From Deltaproteobacteria bacterium (GTDB lineage Bacteria > JAEEML01), in NCBI GenBank assembly GCA_016283195.1, contig JAEEML010000147.1:1-31588 (forward strand): 31,588 nt of DNA, read 5' to 3'. The notes under the pieces were generated by a model. It was not told where the DNA came from. It saw only the letters and a list, made by a program, of their open reading frames with translations, and searched no databases. The position numbers were made by a program, and so were the translations under genes. Shown one piece after another: positions 18,125 through 25,809 of this stretch. Numbering within the stretch: position 1 is the stretch's first letter; each line of letters begins with the position of its first letter.

Positions 18125-20119
18125 ATGGCCATCCAAATTTATTTGGAAGTGTATAGCGGAGAGACGGTTAAAGAGGTCAAAGAGTTTGACCGCGAAACCA
18201 TCAAAATCGGCCGTCTCTCTTCTGCACATTTGCGCCTTGAGGATCCCAAGGTTGCCCGTATCCATACCATTATTGAGGCCGGCGCCACAGCCGACAGCGT
18301 TTCCATTCAGGATTTGGGTAGCAGCATCGGCACTCTTGTAAACGGCAACAAAGTGAATAAAGCCAAGCTGAACAGCGGTGATACCATCGTCTTGGGTGAT
18401 ACCAAGATGGTAATATACATCGGTTCGCGCCCCAGTGCTGTAGCCGGAAATCAGCCCCAGGCCATGCCCGGCCAGATGGCGGCTCCAATGCCGGGAATGC
18501 CGGGCAAAATAGCAGCAGGGCCGCAAATGGCCGCAGTTGCCACGCCCTTTGTTCAGCAGCCGCAGCAACCGGTAGCCATGCAAATGCCCAAACCGGTGCC
18601 TGCTCCGGAAATCTCTTCATCTGCCGAAGTATTGCGTTTTGATAGCGGCGAAGAGCAAAATGATGACAATAATCTAACCCAGCAGCGCATTTCCACTTCC
18701 AAACTGGGCAAAGCGGCTATCGAGCAAAAGGCCCACCCGGCCCTGCCGCCGGAAGACCGCATGACTCCTGATAACATGAATCTGGAAATGCGCGTCTATT
18801 GGGGACAAATTCTCCTGGATATCCGCCACTATAACAAAGTGCCAAAAATTTCCATCGGCGAAGCCAAAGGCCATGTCGATATTTTCGTCACCGCCGAACA
18901 ATTGCCCAATAAAGCCAACTTCCCTATCATCCGTTACATGGATGAGCAATATATTCTCACCTTCCATAACTCTATGGAGGGTGAATTTGATTACGGTGAC
19001 GGCGTCTCTCGCAAATTGGAAGACCTCAAAAAGAGCACCAAAGTCAGAAAAGATGATGACCTTGACGATTCTTATCAATTGCCGCTAACTCCGGAGACCA
19101 AAGGTATCATCCACTATGCCGGCATGACCTTTGCTTTCCGCTTTGTTTCGCCGCCTAAAGCGCTTAAGAGCTCGCCTTTTTCCGGCCTCGATGTCAACTT
19201 TATCAACTTGGTCTCCATGAGTTTCTGCCTGCATTTGGCTTTTATTATCATGGCCTATGTTTATCCCTTCGACGTTCAGGATTTAAAAGAAAACCTCTTT
19301 ACCGAGCCTGACCGTTTCGCCGCCCTCATCGTTGCCCCGCCGCAAGAGAACAAGAGCGCCGAAGATCTTTTGAAGAAGATGCAAGAAAAGGCCAAAAAAG
19401 AGCAGGAAGAACTACAGAAGAAGAAAGAAGAAAAGAAAGAGCAGCCCAAAGAAAAGGTTGTTACCAAAACTGTCACCAAGCAGGAAAAGCAGCAAAAGAA
19501 CCAAGCTAATGTTAAAAAAGCGCTCGATCAGCTCTTCTCCTCCGATGATGACGGCGGTAGCCTTTTGGGCGGTGGTGGCGGTGGTAGCCTCTCCGGTACC
19601 CTCTCCAACGTAATCGGTACTATGGGTTCCGGCTCAGCTTCGGCTGGTCTTGCCGGTCTCGGTATCCGCGGCTCCGGCCCCATGACCGGCGGCGGTGTCG
19701 GTACCTCGCGCGGCATTGGCGGCATCGGTCTCTTGGGCGGTGGCGGCAAAGGCGCTAATTACAATGTCGGCCAAAAGAAAAAGGTCGAAGTTAAAGTTGA
19801 ATTCAACACAGAGCCTTCCATTACCGGCGGTCTCACCAAAGCCGATATTAAGAAGGTCATTCATAAAAACCGCAACCAGATTCGTTTCTGCTACGAGCAA
19901 GGGCTCGCAACCAACAAAAACCTGGAAGGCCGTGTGGCTATTCAGTGGGTTATCAACGGCCAGGGCAATGTGGTCATGGCCACTGTTTCGCAAAGCGATA
20001 TGGCTGTAAAATCGGTTGAACAGTGCATGGTAGCCAAAATCAAGACTTGGAAGTTCCCGGAGCCCAAAGGCGGTGGTATCGTCGAAGTCAATTATCCGTT
20101 TATCTTTAAAACATCGTGA
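18125..20119 (+). CDS. FHA-domain, single-pass envelope protein with AgmX/PglI (GltG-type, TonB-like) C-terminus
   Basis: 664 aa; GGAAAGG precedes the ATG by ~10 nt. Order of parts: FHA domain ~1-100 (IGRLSSAHLRLEDPKVARIH, DLGSSIGTLVNGNKV), which binds phosphothreonine; Pro/Met-rich linker ~101-165; a second beta-rich domain ~220-345; one transmembrane helix ~359-381; a Lys/Glu/Gln coiled coil ~411-465; a Gly-rich flexible stretch ~479-555. The last domain, ~556-664, contains IHKNRNQIRFCYEQGL, GRVAIQWVINGQGNV, MVAKIKTWKFPEPKGGG and YPFIF, the AgmX/PglI C-terminal signature. The two conserved Cys (in RFCYE and EQCMVAK) are present. The cytoplasmic FHA and periplasmic TonB-like tail suggest a phosphorylation-controlled link from inner membrane to cell surface, as in Glt/Agl gliding or spore-coat export complexes. 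Confidence 0.88.
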   Translation: MAIQIYLEVYSGETVKEVKEFDRETIKIGRLSSAHLRLEDPKVARIHTIIEAGATADSVSIQDLGSSIGTLVNGNKVNKAKLNSGDTIVLGDTKMVIYIGSRPSAVAGNQPQAMPGQMAAPMPGMPGKIAAGPQMAAVATPFVQQPQQPVAMQMPKPVPAPEISSSAEVLRFDSGEEQNDDNNLTQQRISTSKLGKAAIEQKAHPALPPEDRMTPDNMNLEMRVYWGQILLDIRHYNKVPKISIGEAKGHVDIFVTAEQLPNKANFPIIRYMDEQYILTFHNSMEGEFDYGDGVSRKLEDLKKSTKVRKDDDLDDSYQLPLTPETKGIIHYAGMTFAFRFVSPPKALKSSPFSGLDVNFINLVSMSFCLHLAFIIMAYVYPFDVQDLKENLFTEPDRFAALIVAPPQENKSAEDLLKKMQEKAKKEQEELQKKKEEKKEQPKEKVVTKTVTKQEKQQKNQANVKKALDQLFSSDDDGGSLLGGGGGGSLSGTLSNVIGTMGSGSASAGLAGLGIRGSGPMTGGGVGTSRGIGGIGLLGGGGKGANYNVGQKKKVEVKVEFNTEPSITGGLTKADIKKVIHKNRNQIRFCYEQGLATNKNLEGRVAIQWVINGQGNVVMATVSQSDMAVKSVEQCMVAKIKTWKFPEPKGGGIVEVNYPFIFKTS

Positions 20120-20188
20120 TTTTAGGTTTTTTATAATTGCTTTATTAACTATTTTCAGCATTGTACGGCTACCGTTAAGGGCGCTACA

Positions 20189-20404
20189 GTGGAGTCAAAA
20201 GGTATGAACGAAGTGAGTTCCAACCAGAAAAAAATTTCAACTACTGTCTATATAACTAAAGAGCAAAGTGAACTTTTAAAAACTTTGCACCAACGCACCA
20301 AAGTGCCTGTGGCCGAATATATCCGCCAGGGTATTGATATGGTCTTGGAAAAAAATCGCCAATCACTGCCGGGACAGCTCACAATAGATGACGCTGACCG
20401 CTAA
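20189..20404 (+). CDS. Ribbon-helix-helix DNA-binding protein
   Basis: 71 aa if the GTG at 20189 is used (AAGGG about 7 nt upstream), or 66 aa from the ATG at 20204, which has GGAG about 9 nt upstream; both are possible. KKISTTVYITKEQSELLKTLHQRTKVPVAEYIRQGIDMVL is a CopG/MetJ-type ribbon-helix-helix: one strand (ISTTVYI) for the major groove and two helices. No toxin gene is adjacent, so it is not an obvious antitoxin. It lies directly before lepB, an arrangement I believe recurs in Myxococcota, suggesting a small regulator rather than a plasmid-type factor. Confidence 0.8.
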   Translation: MESKGMNEVSSNQKKISTTVYITKEQSELLKTLHQRTKVPVAEYIRQGIDMVLEKNRQSLPGQLTIDDADR

Positions 20405-20424
20405 TCCCCCTGCTTTGCGGGGAT
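20404..20424 (+). other. Hairpin between the ribbon-helix-helix gene and lepB
   Basis: ATCCCC (20404-20409), a nine-base loop and GGGGAT (20419-20424) begin at the stop codon region of the upstream gene. The GGGGA arm is the only purine-rich segment before lepB, so the stem may mask the ribosome-binding region or promote coupling. No T-run follows, so it is not a terminator. Confidence 0.35.
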
Positions 20425-20440
20425 CTTGGACAGCCAGCCT

Positions 20441-21502
20441 ATGACCGCTTCTTTTAAAGTCCGCTGGGCGATACTGGCCTCATCGGTTATCATTGGAGTT
20501 GGCCTTCTTTTCTTTCTCGATGATACCGGCCGGTTTTATTGCGCTCTTTCGATTATCAGCGGTATTATTTGTTACTATCTCAGCGAAGGCTTTATCGACC
20601 GCCTCATTTATGGCGAAAAGTTAGCCCTAGCCATGAAAGATGGTGCCGCCGCTCTCAAAGAGAGCAAAAAGCTCTTTGCCAAGGCCGAAAAGTCGCTCTC
20701 CAAAGAAACAAAAGCCAGTATAAATCAAAAGCAAGAAGAGTTACAAGCGGCACTAAAAGCTCATGAACTTAACCGTATTCGCGTGGCCGGCGAAGAGCTC
20801 ACCAAACTAAGTGATAAACACCTTTCGGCGCAAAAGAAAGCCGCTTGGCGCGATATTTTCGATCCCATTGCCATAGCCGTACTCCTGGCCCTCCTTTTGC
20901 GCGGTTTTATATTAGAAGCTTTTGAGATTCCCTCCGGCTCGATGATTCCCACTCTCTATGTTGGCGATAAAATATTTGTAAATAAGCTGGTTTACAATGT
21001 GCGCATTCCATTTTTCAACCATAGTCTTTTTAAAATCGGCGAGCCTAAACGCGGCGATGTAGCCGTTTTTGTTTACCCGCATAATCCGAGTGACAATTTT
21101 GTAAAGCGGGTAATAGCACTTCCCGGCGACACCGTTGAAGTAAAGAATGATTTTGTTTACGTCAACGGCAAAGCACTCCCAAGACGCAATATAGGTAGCG
21201 CTAAATATTGGGATCTTTTGGGCGAAAAATGGTACGAAAACCAATATAGCTCTTTTGAAGAACGCAATGACGAGGCCGTTTATACCGTTATTCAAGATCC
21301 GCTGCGTATGCGCAGTGATTATGCAAAACACACTATTCCTGATGGGCATATCTTTGTGATGGGCGACAATCGCGATAACTCTTCCGACAGTCGCGAATGG
21401 GGTCTTGTACCCATGGAAAACCTGGTGGGCAAATCCATGTTCATCTGGTGGTCAAAAGGGCCCGGATTACACAAAGAACGCTTTTTTACTTGGGTGGACT
21501 AA
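20441..21502 (+). CDS. lepB: Signal peptidase I
   Basis: 353 aa from ATG 20441; a TTG at 20426 would add five residues and neither start has a good ribosome-binding site. Two N-terminal hydrophobic segments (~8-26 and ~32-50) are followed by a Lys/Glu/Gln-rich helix (~60-135) and another membrane segment (~142-160). The catalytic serine is S167 in EIPSGSMIPTL and the general-base lysine K222 in NFVKRVIALPGD. FVMGDNRDNSSDSREWG is the conserved C-terminal box. The enzyme removes Sec and Tat signal peptides at the outer face of the inner membrane. The long charged insertion before the catalytic domain resembles larger LepB forms of this lineage. It ends 3 nt before the TPR protein. Confidence 0.93.
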   Translation: MTASFKVRWAILASSVIIGVGLLFFLDDTGRFYCALSIISGIICYYLSEGFIDRLIYGEKLALAMKDGAAALKESKKLFAKAEKSLSKETKASINQKQEELQAALKAHELNRIRVAGEELTKLSDKHLSAQKKAAWRDIFDPIAIAVLLALLLRGFILEAFEIPSGSMIPTLYVGDKIFVNKLVYNVRIPFFNHSLFKIGEPKRGDVAVFVYPHNPSDNFVKRVIALPGDTVEVKNDFVYVNGKALPRRNIGSAKYWDLLGEKWYENQYSSFEERNDEAVYTVIQDPLRMRSDYAKHTIPDGHIFVMGDNRDNSSDSREWGLVPMENLVGKSMFIWWSKGPGLHKERFFTWVD

Positions 21503-21505
21503 CTC

Positions 21506-22432
21506 ATGATTAATAATAGTAAAATATATTTAATTGCTTTATTTCTTGTATATGGCCTCTTTTCTCCACCGGCGCTTTTGGCTGACGAAAATACCGATGC
21601 CTTGCAAGCAGCGCAAAATGCCTACTTAAACGCCGATTATGAACAGGCCATGAGTATTTTAGACAGCGTGAATATTGATACTCTTACAGCCGATAAACAA
21701 ATTAATGCCTACTATTTAAAGGGCACTATTTTCACCGCTCTCGGCGATACACCGCAAGCCGAGCGCAATTTTCAGCAAATTCTGGCTATTAACCCCGGCT
21801 GGCAACCGCCGAACAATGTTTCGCCCAAAATAAGGCGCTTTTTTGCCACCGAGAAGGAGCGGGCAGGAAAAATCCTGGCTTTTACTCTGCGCGACCGCGT
21901 AGTGGTATTGAATGACGCCGACACTTTTTTTGAGCTCACAACCAATATTACCAACTTAAAAGTAGAGCTCCATATCTTGGTGGATGGCGAACATGGCATT
22001 CCCCAAGAACATACTTTTCCCATGAATCAAAATTCCAACGGCTATATCTGCGCCGTGCCGGCCAGCTATAGTTCTGTTTTGGCTAAGGAGAATACTCTCT
22101 CATATTATCTCACTGTGGTTACCAAAAGCGGTGCTCTTTTTAAAATCGGCTCGCAACTGGCGCCCAAAAGTATTACCATCATCACTCCGGCGGCTATTCC
22201 TCAAATAAATAACGATCAAGCCTTTAACCCGCTGGTGGCAGCTCCCTCACCGGAAGACGAAAAAGAAAAGGCCCGCAAGAAAAAGCTGGCTATCGGCCTG
22301 GGAGTGGGTCTCGGCGGCGGATTGCTGGTGGGTGCCATCGTTACCACCGCTGTTATTCTAGCAACCAGGTCAAATGATAATAATACTGAAAATTTAGGCT
22401 CATTATCACTTACTATAAGAACAAAAGAATGA
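21506..22432 (+). CDS. Exported TPR protein with Gly-rich C-terminal membrane segment
   Basis: 308 aa, starting 3 nt after lepB. A Sec signal peptide ends near LLA (~residue 26). Residues ~32-95 hold about two TPR units (AAQNAYLNADYEQAMSILDSV, YLKGTIFTALGDTPQAERNFQQILAINPGW). A beta-rich middle (~115-225) follows. A charged KEKARKKK stretch precedes a Gly-rich hydrophobic helix (~253-282, with GVGLGGGLLVGAIV) and a short tail ending SLSLTIRTKE. This signal-repeat-anchor design resembles envelope assembly proteins of Myxococcota, and a TPR protein (AglT/GltE) is part of the gliding gene cluster there. The match to that protein is by architecture only. Confidence 0.72.
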   Translation: MINNSKIYLIALFLVYGLFSPPALLADENTDALQAAQNAYLNADYEQAMSILDSVNIDTLTADKQINAYYLKGTIFTALGDTPQAERNFQQILAINPGWQPPNNVSPKIRRFFATEKERAGKILAFTLRDRVVVLNDADTFFELTTNITNLKVELHILVDGEHGIPQEHTFPMNQNSNGYICAVPASYSSVLAKENTLSYYLTVVTKSGALFKIGSQLAPKSITIITPAAIPQINNDQAFNPLVAAPSPEDEKEKARKKKLAIGLGVGLGGGLLVGAIVTTAVILATRSNDNNTENLGSLSLTIRTKE

Positions 22433-22440
22433 GGTTAATT

Positions 22441-22902
22441 ATGCGCAAATACCTCTTTTTAGTTTTAGGCTCTCTTTTAGCCTCCTGCGGCCAGGGGGAG
22501 GAAGTAACTCTTTTAGCTCCGGAAATTATTCTAAGCCCTTCTTTGGCCGAATCTATCGATCAGGTGGATTTTTGGATTTACAACATCATGGACAAAGAAA
22601 ACAAGCCACTGACTTGCGAACGCCTCATGCTCACCGATGCCGAAGCTGTTGATCCCAATGACAAGCTTTTTAAAGTCGCTTACTATAACACCATGGTCTT
22701 TTATCAGGACCGAGAATCAAAAAAAGAATATAAAAACATTCCGGCAGCCAGTAATTACATTATTTACGCCAGAGGGTATGAAGTTTCCGATTCGGATAAA
22801 CAAAAATTTTTACGCGCCCACGGCTGCCTGCCCAATATAGCTATTAACCGCGATGAAGTCACCTCTGTAACTATAGATTTAACTGCCGCTTCAGCCAAAT
22901 AG
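22441..22902 (+). CDS. Small lipoprotein, function unknown
   Basis: 153 aa from the ATG at 22441, chosen because GAGG lies 6 nt upstream and because it gives a compact lipoprotein signal, MRKYLFLVLGSLLASC (Cys16). An ATG at 22429 overlapping the TPR gene stop would add four residues. The mature part has predicted beta strands, two Cys (in LTCERL and HGCLPN) that could pair, and a C-terminal TSVTIDLTA strand. It resembles a single Ig- or transthyretin-like domain, but I recognise no family. Tight spacing with the TPR gene suggests a shared complex. Confidence 0.7.
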   Translation: MRKYLFLVLGSLLASCGQGEEVTLLAPEIILSPSLAESIDQVDFWIYNIMDKENKPLTCERLMLTDAEAVDPNDKLFKVAYYNTMVFYQDRESKKEYKNIPAASNYIIYARGYEVSDSDKQKFLRAHGCLPNIAINRDEVTSVTIDLTAASAK

Positions 22903-22912
22903 GGAGGCGCAA

Positions 22913-24382
22913 ATGGCCCAACCAAAAGCCAATGATTTGCCGATTATTTCCATTCCCGAAGCCGACCGCGTGGTAAATGGCGGTATTTACGACAAACTCT
23001 TTAGCGCCGGCGCGGTAATTGCCTCTTTTCAAGACCGCATTTATCATCGCCAGGTTTACGGTCACCCTACTTTTCCGCCGCCCTTTAATAAAATCGGCTT
23101 TGATGCGGTTTTTGATTTGGCTTCGCTCACTAAACCGCTGGCCACGGGCTTGGCTGCTATGTATCTCTGCTCGCAAAACAGGCTGGATATTGCCTCGCCG
23201 GTGGGCAGCATTTTAAAGGATTTTAAAGCACCGCAGTGGAGAAATATCAAAGTCGAGCATCTCCTCGACCACACCAGTGGCCTCACCGCCTGGAAGCCCT
23301 TTTATGAAGAGGTGGTCAAAATGGAAGCCGGCACCCCCAGCAAGCCGGGGCGCCCCGGTTTAAAGCCGCAAAAACTGGCCGGCACTTTAAAGGGCAAAGA
23401 GATTATTCGCGGCCTCCTGGCAACGGAGACGCCGGAAAAGCCCACCGGCACCGTAGCTATTTACAGCGATCTCAACTTCATGATTTTGGGCTTTATTGTG
23501 GAAGAAATCAGCGGCATGCCGCTAAATGTTTTTTGCGAGCGCGAGATGTATCAAAAGCTGGGCATCGAGGATCTCTTTTTTGTCGATCTCACGGCCCCGA
23601 AAGACAAAATGGCCAAAGTGCGCCGCTTTGTGGCCACCGAAAATTGTGCCTGGCGCGGTAAGCTCCTCCAGGGCGAAGTACACGACCAAAACGCTTGGGC
23701 AATGGGCGGCGTGGCCGGTCATGCCGGCCTCTTTGGCACAGTGGATGCCGTTTATCAGCTGGCCAGTATTCTTTTGCAATGTTATAACAGCAAGCACCCC
23801 TTTATGCACTCCGGCACTTTAAGGCGCTTTTGGACCAAAAGCCAAAGAGTGCGCGATACCACTTATGCTCTTAGCTGGGACACCCCCTCGCCCATGAATT
23901 CCCAGGCCGGCAAGTGCATTTCTTTGCAAAGCGTGGGGCACCTAGCTTTTACCGGCTGCTCGCTTTGGATAGATTATACCAAGAATATTATTAATGTTTT
24001 TCTCTGCAATGTGCCCCACCCCACACCGGAGGGCAAAAAAGAGAAGCATCACAAATTGCGCCCGCGCCTACACGAAGTGCTCTTTAAGAGCGCCGAGGAA
24101 TTGGTACATTCCAGTAATGACAACGCCGTACGCGGGGCCGCTGCCTTTGGCGGGGCTGTCCAGAGCGGCTCTTCGGCCTTTAATAATAGTCGCGGCGGCG
24201 CGGCCGCCTTTGGGCGGGGCAGCGGCGCCGGGCCTACCGGCACAGCCGCTTTTGGTGGCAGCCACACGGGAAGCAGCGCTTTTGGTGGCTCCAGAACCGG
24301 CTCATCGGCTTTTGGCGGATCGGGCACCGGATCTTCCGCTTTTGGCGGCAGCAATACCGGCAGCCGCTCTTTTGGTAAATAA
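22913..24382 (+). CDS. Serine hydrolase of the class C beta-lactamase family with FG-rich repeat tail
   Basis: 489 aa; GGGAGG lies 5 nt before the ATG. Residues ~25-395 are a beta-lactamase/transpeptidase-like hydrolase with the nucleophile motif S71LTK74 in DLASLTKPLATG, the Tyr motif Y184SD in AIYSDLNFMILGFI, VAGHAGLF, and GHLAFTGCSLWID in place of the usual GHTGFTG strand. Such enzymes act as D-amino acid amidases, murein-peptide hydrolases or esterases. No signal peptide is seen, so it may be cytoplasmic. The tail (~403-489) is low complexity, ending in four decapeptide units of the type AFGGSxTGSS. It sits 14 nt before mpl, which fits a role in handling recycled murein peptides. Confidence 0.85.
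   Translation: MAQPKANDLPIISIPEADRVVNGGIYDKLFSAGAVIASFQDRIYHRQVYGHPTFPPPFNKIGFDAVFDLASLTKPLATGLAAMYLCSQNRLDIASPVGSILKDFKAPQWRNIKVEHLLDHTSGLTAWKPFYEEVVKMEAGTPSKPGRPGLKPQKLAGTLKGKEIIRGLLATETPEKPTGTVAIYSDLNFMILGFIVEEISGMPLNVFCEREMYQKLGIEDLFFVDLTAPKDKMAKVRRFVATENCAWRGKLLQGEVHDQNAWAMGGVAGHAGLFGTVDAVYQLASILLQCYNSKHPFMHSGTLRRFWTKSQRVRDTTYALSWDTPSPMNSQAGKCISLQSVGHLAFTGCSLWIDYTKNIINVFLCNVPHPTPEGKKEKHHKLRPRLHEVLFKSAEELVHSSNDNAVRGAAAFGGAVQSGSSAFNNSRGGAAAFGRGSGAGPTGTAAFGGSHTGSSAFGGSRTGSSAFGGSGTGSSAFGGSNTGSRSFGK
24248..24367 (+). repeat. Four 30-bp in-frame tandem repeats
   Basis: Four consecutive 30-nt units encode AFGGSHTGSS, AFGGSRTGSS, AFGGSGTGSS and AFGGSNTGSR, followed by SFGK and the stop. The DNA units differ mainly at third positions and at the variable sixth codon, so the peptide is under more constraint than the DNA. 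More degenerate copies of the same motif extend upstream to about 24135. Confidence 0.85.
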
Positions 24383-24396
24383 AATTAGAGGACAAA

Positions 24397-25809
24397 ATGA
24401 AAGAACAAAAATGCGCTCATTTATTGGGTATTGCCGGCATGGGCATGGGTTCACTCGCCGGGATGCTGAAAAAAGCCGGCTATAAAGTCACCGGCAGCGA
24501 TGAAAATATTTATCCGCCGATGAGCGACCAATTGGCCGCCTGGGACATCCCCGTTTTTCAGGGCTACAGCCCGGAGCACCTCGCCCATAAGCCCGATGTA
24601 GTGGTGATAGGCAATGTCATCCGCCGCACCAACCCGGAAGCCATAGCGGCTATAGAGGGCGGCTTTACTTACTATTCCATGCCCATGATGCTGCGTGAGA
24701 CCTTTATTCGCGGCAAAAATTCCATAGTGATTACCGGCACGCACGGTAAATCCACCACCACGGCCTTAACCGCCCAGACCATAGCAAATGCCGGGCGCGA
24801 TCCGTCATATCTGGTGGGCGCGGCCATGGTGGGCCACAGCGAAAATTTCGCTGTGGGCGGCGGCGAGCACTTTATAATAGAGGGCGATGAATACGACACG
24901 GCCTTCTTTGATAAGGTGCCTAAATTTAAATATTATTTGCCCAATATAGCCGTTATTACCTCTTTGGAATTTGACCATGCCGATATTTATAAAGATATAA
25001 CGGCGGTGGAAAACGCTTTTAATATTCTAATAAGCGAGATGCCGGCAAATGGCCATCTCCTTATTTGGGAAGGCGCCACCCGTGCTCGCCGCCTGGCCCA
25101 AAATGCGCCATGCAAAGTGCTGATTTACGGCGAGAGCCAAGAGGCCGATTACCGCATTTTGGAGCCAAAAGTCACTGAAAAGGGCTTAACTCTCTCCATT
25201 TTGGGCCCCACCATGGCCGCGCCGCAAAGCGTTACCGTGCCACTCTGGGGTGACTACAATGCCACCAATATCTGCGCTTCTTTTGCCGCTTGCCACTTAG
25301 GCGGCCTCGCTCCGAAAGAAATTGCCGCCGCTATGGCCAAATATAGCGGCGTAGTGCGCCGCCAGGAGCTCATTGGCGAGGCCGCCGGCGTTACTGTGGT
25401 TGATGATTTTGCCCATCACCCTACAGCCATTAGCGTAACTATGGCCGGTATTCGCCAGCGCTTTCCGGGGCGGCGGCTCGTCATTGCTTATGAGCCGCGT
25501 TCAGCCACCAGCTGCCGCAAAGTGATGCAAAATGAGCTAAGAGATGCTCTAGCCGGGGCTGATGAAATCTTTCTCTGTGCCCCCTTCCGCTCCACTATTC
25601 CCGCTGAAGAGCGCCTTGATAGCGCGCAAATAGTTAAAGAGCTCACTGCTAGGGGCAAAAAAGCCCATCTTGTCACCAAAGATGTGGAGGCAGCCCCCAT
25701 GGCCGCCGCCGCTCTAAAAGAGGGCGATGTCTTTCTCTCTATGTCCAACGGCCACTTTGCCGATACTCCCAGGCGGGTCTTAGCCGCCATGAAAGAGCGC
25801 ATAAAGTGA
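24397..25809 (+). CDS. mpl: UDP-N-acetylmuramate:L-alanyl-gamma-D-glutamyl-meso-diaminopimelate ligase
   Basis: 470 aa; GAGG precedes the ATG. Mur ligase fold: N-terminal Rossmann part (LGIAGMGMGSLAGML), ATP loop TGTHGKSTTT (113-122), the Mpl-type segment EGDEYDTAFFDK (162-173), SLEFDHADIY, and a C-terminal domain with DDFAHHPTAI and EPRSATSCRK. The EGDEYDTAFFDK block distinguishes Mpl from MurC. Mpl attaches recycled tripeptide to UDP-MurNAc in the cytoplasm and implies a Gram-negative, meso-DAP-containing wall. It overlaps the next gene by 4 nt (GTGA) and follows the serine hydrolase by 14 nt. Confidence 0.93.
   Translation: MKEQKCAHLLGIAGMGMGSLAGMLKKAGYKVTGSDENIYPPMSDQLAAWDIPVFQGYSPEHLAHKPDVVVIGNVIRRTNPEAIAAIEGGFTYYSMPMMLRETFIRGKNSIVITGTHGKSTTTALTAQTIANAGRDPSYLVGAAMVGHSENFAVGGGEHFIIEGDEYDTAFFDKVPKFKYYLPNIAVITSLEFDHADIYKDITAVENAFNILISEMPANGHLLIWEGATRARRLAQNAPCKVLIYGESQEADYRILEPKVTEKGLTLSILGPTMAAPQSVTVPLWGDYNATNICASFAACHLGGLAPKEIAAAMAKYSGVVRRQELIGEAAGVTVVDDFAHHPTAISVTMAGIRQRFPGRRLVIAYEPRSATSCRKVMQNELRDALAGADEIFLCAPFRSTIPAEERLDSAQIVKELTARGKKAHLVTKDVEAAPMAAAALKEGDVFLSMSNGHFADTPRRVLAAMKERIK

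Noticed and set aside
20189-20404. Ribbon-helix-helix protein as an antitoxin
   Set aside because: No small toxin-like gene on either side; the neighbours are lepB and the FHA protein.
24049-24354. Minus-strand Pro/Lys/Ala-rich frame opposite the FG-repeat tail
   Set aside because: Antisense of an in-frame repeat region; no start signals and low-complexity composition.
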